Part shown: piece by piece, positions 41,098 through 64,000 of the stretch
Layout of the letters: every line of letters starts with the position of its first letter
Position numbering within the stretch: position 1 is the first letter of the stretch
From: Gadus chalcogrammus
Taxonomy: Eukaryota > Chordata > Actinopteri > Gadiformes > Gadidae
Direction of reading: 5' to 3'
Assembly (NCBI RefSeq): GCF_026213295.1
Contig: NC_079412.1
Span: 12,235,347-12,299,346 of the forward strand
Length of the DNA: 64,000 bases
Program-made: the position numbers and the translations under genes
Notes under the pieces: generated by a model
What the model was told of the DNA's origin: nothing
The model's database searches: none
Seen by the model: only the letters and a program-made list of their open reading frames with translations

Positions 41098-41584
41098 CGA
41101 GTGCACTCTTACATGCGAGAATAGATACACACTGCTGTAGTGTAGACACTTTACGGCGTCTCCCTGCGCAGAACGACGGCTATTAGATGAGACAACAGTC
41201 CTGATTGTCACGCTACGCAGAGCTGTCTCCGCCGAGCGACAGACGGAGGCTAAGATCGCCTGACACATATGGTCTGAATAACAATCCCCCCCCATACCAC
41301 CACCCCCGTCAAGGAGCCGATCATTCAAGATTTAACTAACTGACACGTTAGACGCGAGCCACACGCAGCAACACCTGGCCTCTGCCTCGCCCGCGGTATT
41401 ATCTGCCTCCCTCTCAGCCAGCAGCAGATGTGGCCAGGTGGTTTCCCTGACAACAAGCCATTTGTCCTGTCCTGAAACGACACCGGGAGACAGTAGGACG
41501 CTGCCACCACTGCTTCTCACATCGCTGGCATTTAAACACTAAGCCCTCCACTACTGATAGCTGGGAATGAGTCACGTGCTTCAT

Positions 41585-41586
<2 letters not shown>

Positions 41587-41682
<96 letters not shown>

Positions 41683-41831
41683 ATACATACACAGACTGAC
41701 ACACACGCACATACAGTGTTTGCATAACTTGTCACATGCATATATTCACACACACAAAAATATACAAACATAAACACACACACATACACACAGACAGACA
41801 CACACACGCACACACCCACACAGAGACATAC
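41587..41831. repeat. (AC)n microsatellite with degenerate tail
   Basis: Pure AC from 41587 to about 41677, then ACAT/ACAG variants to about 41831. Confidence 0.94.
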
Positions 41832-42517
41832 AGACAAATACATGCAACAAACAAGCGCCATGGAGCGAAATTACAATAACTGAATCTAAGTGACACCGTG
41901 AGACATTTCAAATGGAGCATTGTGTAAAAAAGAGAAAAAAAGTCCTCCCCTGAAAAATGTCCTCTTTTACCAGCTCCCCAATGGGATCGTCAAATTGGAG
42001 ATGAGAAGAGGGAGATGAAGGAGATGTTGGAGGCGGATAGCAGAGAGGCGGGTACGAGAGACACGGTGTGCGCGGCGACTAGGCAAAACAAATTGTGTTC
42101 GAGATAAAGATTCACTATTTTGCTCTGCCTGCTCCGAGTTTGTTCACATTCTTATTCAAAGCTACAGTTCAGCTGGCAGACACACACCGCCAGGAACTCT
42201 CTGTGAAGTCCCCACAAGGGCAAACCCACACAAACAGACACACACACACACGCACACAGATAAGAGGACCACTCCAAAACCACAAGGTTACCACGACGAT
42301 CTGCCATAGCAACAAAATGTCTGTTGAACGTTTTATTAAATATATTTTTTAATATTTTCAATTGAAGGGGTAGTGTGAGTGTGTGTTTTTCATGGATGTT
42401 TGTTTTATGTGCACTCACGCACGCGGGCGCAAGTTTGTGTATGTGTGAGTGTGGGCATTATCATCCAGTTTCAGCTAATCACCACTGGGACCCCGGAGAC
42501 AAGCACAGATGGCTACA

Positions 42518-42627
<110 letters not shown>

Positions 42628-43707
42628 TGTTTGCGCACAGAAAACCAACATCCACACAATTTGGGAGGAGATCAGATGTGTTGGAAGGACAGAGGGGGGG
42701 GGCAACTTACCATTGAGACAGATAACAGTCAGAAAGCCCTACTGACAGAGGGGAATGGGCAGCTACCCCATGAGAAGGCCAGATGTTGCAGAACGGCCTG
42801 CTGGGACCACACAGCTCCAGAGAGAACTTGTGGGGGACAAGCCATATTCACTTCACTCAGTTGGTCTGTAAGAATCACATATCAAGCAGTCCTACAATGT
42901 CATTGCATAAACTGCAGAGGGCAGAGTTTGGGATGTTTCCTTGTTTTTTTTCCCAGTGATATTTTACTGAAGAAAACAAATTTGCATGAGTGGATGACGC
43001 TGTCAGATGGGATTTTGTGGGGGATTGGAATTTATACAGTGGCCAGTCTAGTGGCCAGGTTTGGTTTTGAAAACTTAACAGACACTTTTACAGTTCTTAC
43101 TGCTGGCCGAGGTTCTGTTCGCCAAATCAAACGCTTACAGATCCCCACCTCCAGCAACTTCATTGGCATCATGTCTGACTTCTGGGACTAGGCCTGTCAA
43201 GCCTTCCGTTTGCGGTGTGTGTTGAGGGGCGTGGTCAGTCGACCTTGATTTGCAGCCATTTGTATGAGCTGAAGCGAGCCCTTTCAATCCCGTTGAATTA
43301 TAGTTTAAATAATGTTAAATTCATTAAGAATTCTTCAAAGCATCCCGTGTCGTCATCATCACTCGTTCGGGTTTGCTGATTGGCCGACTGCGTATTGTTG
43401 GGAGCCAAGCTGCCTGTGTCGGGAGGGTTCGAGGGTAATAGCTTTAGGCGAAACCGGAGGTTATCTTGCTGGATTTAGGCAGGCTTGGGGAGGCTACACT
43501 AGCACAGAAAGTCTCATGGATTCCTATTGAAGACTCAGATAATGAGAATCTTCCTTACTTTCTTTCATTTCTTGCTCCTTCTTTTTCCATCTTTACCGAA
43601 GGCTGTTGGGCTCTTTGATTTGAGCATTCTCTGTTCTTCTGATTTGCGTGTATCCCGCATCCCACATTGCTGACTCTACATATAACTCCATCTCATACTA
43701 CAAACAC

Positions 43708-43876
<169 letters not shown>

Positions 43877-44307
43877 TCAAAACCGCAACTGTTTACCAAC
43901 CGTATTCTCATTACCCAGCCTAATGACTGTGCAGGGAGAAACTTTGTCCCAAACAATCTGCAACGAAAGTAATTGGATTCCTTGTTGGGTGTGAATTGCA
44001 ATTACAGTGCAGAAGGAAGCTCACCCTGGGCTGATTTGAGCGGAGCAGAGGGCGAGTCCGGGGAGCCAGAACCTAATGACGGCTGGAGGAGTGATATTAC
44101 CGCGAGCCATGGCTCCAGCGTCCATCTGTGCTCATTAACCTTGTGATGTTCCCGCTCCATTATCTGTTTTGTTTGTAGAGAACTCTCGCAGCCAGCAACA
44201 ACCCTCTCTTAATAACTCAATTCCACTTGTGATTCCTTCCAGTAATTCGCTTCAGTGATATGGCAGTAGAGGAATGTGTGTGTGGGGGGGATAGGACTAG
44301 AAACCAG

Positions 44308-44487
44308 GAAGAAGAAGAAGAAGAAGAAGAAGAAGAAGAAGAAGAAGAAGAAGAAGAAGAAGAAGAAGAAGAAGAAGAAGAAGAAGAAGAAGAAGAAGAA
44401 GAAGAAGAAGAAGAAGAAGAAGAAGAAGAAGAAGAAGAAGAAGAAGAAGAAGAAGAAGAAGAAGAAGAAGAAGAAGAAGAAGAAGAA
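44308..44487. repeat. (GAA)n trinucleotide tract, about 60 copies
   Basis: Uninterrupted GAA for about 180 bp on the plus strand (TTC on the gene strand), ending ...GAAGAAGGAGAG. Intergenic, downstream of samd10. Confidence 0.97.
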
Positions 44488-45482
44488 GGAGAGACCAGCT
44501 GGGCTGGTGTAGATCTGGTGTAAAAGTTTCCATTACACAGCAAACAGGCTATAGAGGCTCTACTCTGAATCTCACTCATGAGCCTTCACAGAATTGTATG
44601 GGGAAGAGATTCAGAGAATAAAAGCAGTGGATTTCTATGTGTGTGTGTTATTACTCTCTTTGTGCATGCGTGTCTCTTTTATCGTAATTATCATCTCCTT
44701 CGTAATTATCATGGGATCGCAGCATAAATGGGCTGTGAGCAATCACATGGTTTTGGGCTTCTGTTAACGATAGGTTGTGATTTGCCTCTTAAATAAGAGA
44801 ACATGTAGAGATTTCGTCAGCTTTCTGCCTCTCTACCATCAACTCTCTCCTGCACCACCCAAACCATTCCTTCCTCTGTAGCACAGCGTTGTCCAAGCAC
44901 CTCTCTTCCCCAAACACCTCACACCCGCCCCAACCTTCAGCTGTCATCACATAACCAAACCAAATAGATCACACAGATACACCTGTCATCACATAACCAA
45001 ACACCACTTCCTAATAGCATCTCGGTGTTAAACGACTTTACCTACATTATCTGATCTTACGATAAACCCCACCCCCCATCTCAAATAAACCTCAGGTGAG
45101 CCTCAGGTGAAACCTAGGTGTTCTATGAAGCCAACCGATCAGACGGCGTAGATCAAGGGGGTGGCGTAGCTCGTGCTGAGGCTTGTTTAACCAACACATT
45201 ACGTCTGCACTATTCTGTCATTATGAGTAGTGTGTCTCAACCGCAAATGTAACCATTCACAAATGCCTTTAATTGACCCTGTTCAGTCCTGTTATTATAA
45301 TGATCTTCCCACTGAGATCGATGTTTGACAGCGGGTGTTAGGGAGTGTCAGTGGGTGGCGCTGCTGCCTCACGGGACCTTGAATCTCCTGTCTGGGTGGT
45401 GAGGTGCATTTTCTCCAATACGTTATTTCCCTCTGGTTGTTGGGTTAGTGGTTCCACCATGAACAAGACATGCAGGCTTGTG

Positions 45483-45518
45483 TTCACGTGTGCGTGCGTG
45501 TGTGCGTGTGTGTGCGCT

Positions 45519-45575
<57 letters not shown>

Positions 45576-45621
45576 TGTGTGTGTGTGTGTGACGTGTGTA
45601 TGCGTTTGTGTGTGTGCAAAT
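45483..45621. repeat. GT-rich microsatellite
   Basis: GTGC variants followed by about 40 GT copies with single interruptions. Confidence 0.94.
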
Positions 45622-46691
45622 ATAAATGTATGTATGGCAAGGGTTATGTTTGGAAAACAATAACAATAATGATTCTGGAAACCATTATAATATGTTGTGT
45701 TGCAGCAGGTTGATTGTTATTGTCTATGGAGCGACTGGATGTTATCCCAGACCGAATATTGTGGCACTGTCGATAAAAACAATAACAAGAATCCAAAAAT
45801 GTAATTAGAGGCAAAACAACACCCATCAAACCTCTATTCCCTAAAGTGCATGCAATGTTATTGTTAAGTCATCACAAATTATATTTAATGCAAGAGTCTA
45901 ATAATACCTTCGGCACTTTAATGAATGCAACAAGGGGAGGAGGAGTGGGGATAATTTCATAGTTAAGGGCTGCAGCGTTCCTGAACTAAATGAAACATGT
46001 TACTGGAAGAGAACCGTCACACACCGAGACACCCAGGGAGGGAGCAGAGAGCCAGCCCAACAGCATAATCCAGGTCAGTAGCCAACGACGTGGCTGGGTT
46101 ATCAAGGGTGGCTTAAAATGAGTCTTTATATGTCACATCAATCAGCCTGGAGGCAGTGTTGCATGTAAACGAAAACCCTGACAACACACAAACACACACA
46201 AATGCACAAATGCACACACATAATCAAACATACTCGCGCACACAAACAGCGACCAACAGATGTACTTTGATGTCCAGTCCCGGCCCATGTCATTAAGCCA
46301 CCCACCAATTATCCCAACTCAAATAAAAACCAGTGCATTACAGTCATTTTCCTCTTGCGCTATGCCAATAATTGTGAGCCAGGGTATTCGAGGACAGCGT
46401 GTGTACAATGGTATTAGCCTCTACTGTCTCTCTCAGGCTGTCTGGCTGTCTGGTTGTCTGGTTGACATATAAACATGAAAAGGGCTGCCTAGGTTGAGAT
46501 CTGTTGTCTCTTGTGCATTTACAAGTTAATATTCTATCTATCTGGCTGTTGTTTAACTCCTTTCACAATTTGTTAGAAACACCCACACGCATATACACCC
46601 ACATGCAGACACGCACAAACATTTTGTACACGGATACAAACACACTCACAGACGTAAAACACGATAAAATATTTTTTTTTATACATTATGC

Positions 46692-63296
<16,605 letters not shown>

Positions 63297-63460
63297 CTGT
63301 GGGGGGACAGAGAAGAGGAAGAGGAGACATGAGAGATAGGAGGGGAGAGGGGAAGCAGAGGAGGAGAGAGAGAGAGAGAGAATAACAGATCAGAAGAAGG
63401 AGAGAAAGGGAGAGGGAGAGGGAATAGAGAAAAGGAAAGAAGGAGGGAGTGATAAATGTT

Positions 63461-63465
<5 letters not shown>

Positions 63466-63537
<72 letters not shown>

Positions 63538-63538
63538 G

Positions 63539-63617
<79 letters not shown>
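63466..63617. repeat. (GA)n microsatellite
   Basis: About 70 GA copies with a short GGGAGAGAGGGG interruption. Confidence 0.95.
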
Positions 63618-63618
<1 letters not shown>

Positions 63619-63621
<3 letters not shown>

Positions 63622-63768
63622 ACTTCCAGCACCATTGCTTCGAACCCCAATGTCCTCTCCAGTCTATCAGGCATCCTTGTGCAAGACCCCTCAGCCCTAC
63701 CTGCTCTTTACCTGCTCCTGCCCTTGGACTGTATCTAAAATAAGGTCACTGTAAGTCATTTGTGATGA
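63619..63768 (+). mobile_element. Possible SINE fragment
   Basis: A degenerate B-box-like CTTCGAACCCC is followed by GGCATCCTTGTGCAAGACCC and CTACCTGCTC, with an end TGTAAGTCATTTGTGATGAA resembling the teleost SINE tail. It directly follows a GA microsatellite. Confidence 0.4.
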
Positions 63769-64000
63769 AAGTGTGCGTGTGACTAGCAACAAAATAAATA
63801 GTAAATAGACATTTTGCGGCCTTGTATTGAGTGCTCAATCTTTGAAGGGAACGTCAGAAAGAGCAGCCGTAATCGACTGATAATCCTGTGAGAGCCCAGC
63901 GTGGTGTGTTCGCTCCAGAGGAGCAGCTTTGTGTGCCCACTCTGATTAAACAACCAACAATCGCAGGGTTGGGTACACCATTAGACAGCTGCTCTAGAGA

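Larger units (their letters stand above)
63297..64000 (-). other. samd10: samd10 intron, truncated by window end
   Basis: Upstream of the first in-window samd10 acceptor. It contains a 150-bp GA block and a SINE-like tail. No 5' coding exon seen, so exon 1 must lie beyond 64000. Confidence 0.6.

Noticed and set aside
44217..44579. Poly-Ser, poly-Glu, poly-Lys and poly-Leu frames
   Set aside because: All are frames of the GAA/TTC repeat.

Overview
This window looks like nuclear DNA of a teleost fish. It has small exons separated by long introns, canonical GT-AG splice sites, teleost-style hAT MITEs and tRNA-derived SINEs, and a very high load of long dinucleotide microsatellites (about 30 tracts, mainly AC/GT and GA/CT). 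That microsatellite density would fit a cod-like (gadiform) genome, but the lineage is an inference. No prokaryotic, organellar or viral genes were seen.

Two genes are recognised, both on the minus strand. ZNF512B is complete at the coding level: 16 coding exons between 34009 (ATG) and 6835 (stop). Every exon junction agrees in phase, and the exons sum to 2562 nt (853 codons plus stop). SAMD10 is partial: three exons at 63296-63103, 52121-51953 and 46970-46792 carry the central region and the whole SAM domain, and the first exon must lie beyond position 64000. The order and orientation (SAMD10 upstream of ZNF512B, same strand) match human 20q13.33.

Layout: 1-6834 is downstream flank of ZNF512B with no recognised gene. 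6835-19506 holds ZNF512B exons 16 to 2. 19507-33879 is the large intron 1, with a 22-bp minisatellite, a nested hAT-like MITE and a TTAA-flanked element. 33880-34012 is exon 1, and 35222-35470 is a probable 5' UTR exon/promoter. 35470-46791 is the intergenic interval, with a candidate unrecognised two-exon gene (38905-39283), a CTCF-like motif, a SINE and a 60-copy GAA tract. 46792-64000 is SAMD10 and its introns, with a 32-bp minisatellite, a large GACA/GA block and two MITEs that have perfect 8-bp target-site duplications.

The two genes are neighbours and no common pathway is shown by the sequence. The most distinctive feature is how many long simple repeats sit directly on splice sites: UG about 63 copies against the exon 7 acceptor, CA about 68 copies before the exon 11 acceptor, CU about 31 copies before exon 4, and UG/CA bracketing the SAMD10 SAM exon. 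In addition, the small in-frame exon that carries most of the RBBP4-binding motif of ZNF512B ends in a non-canonical GC donor.
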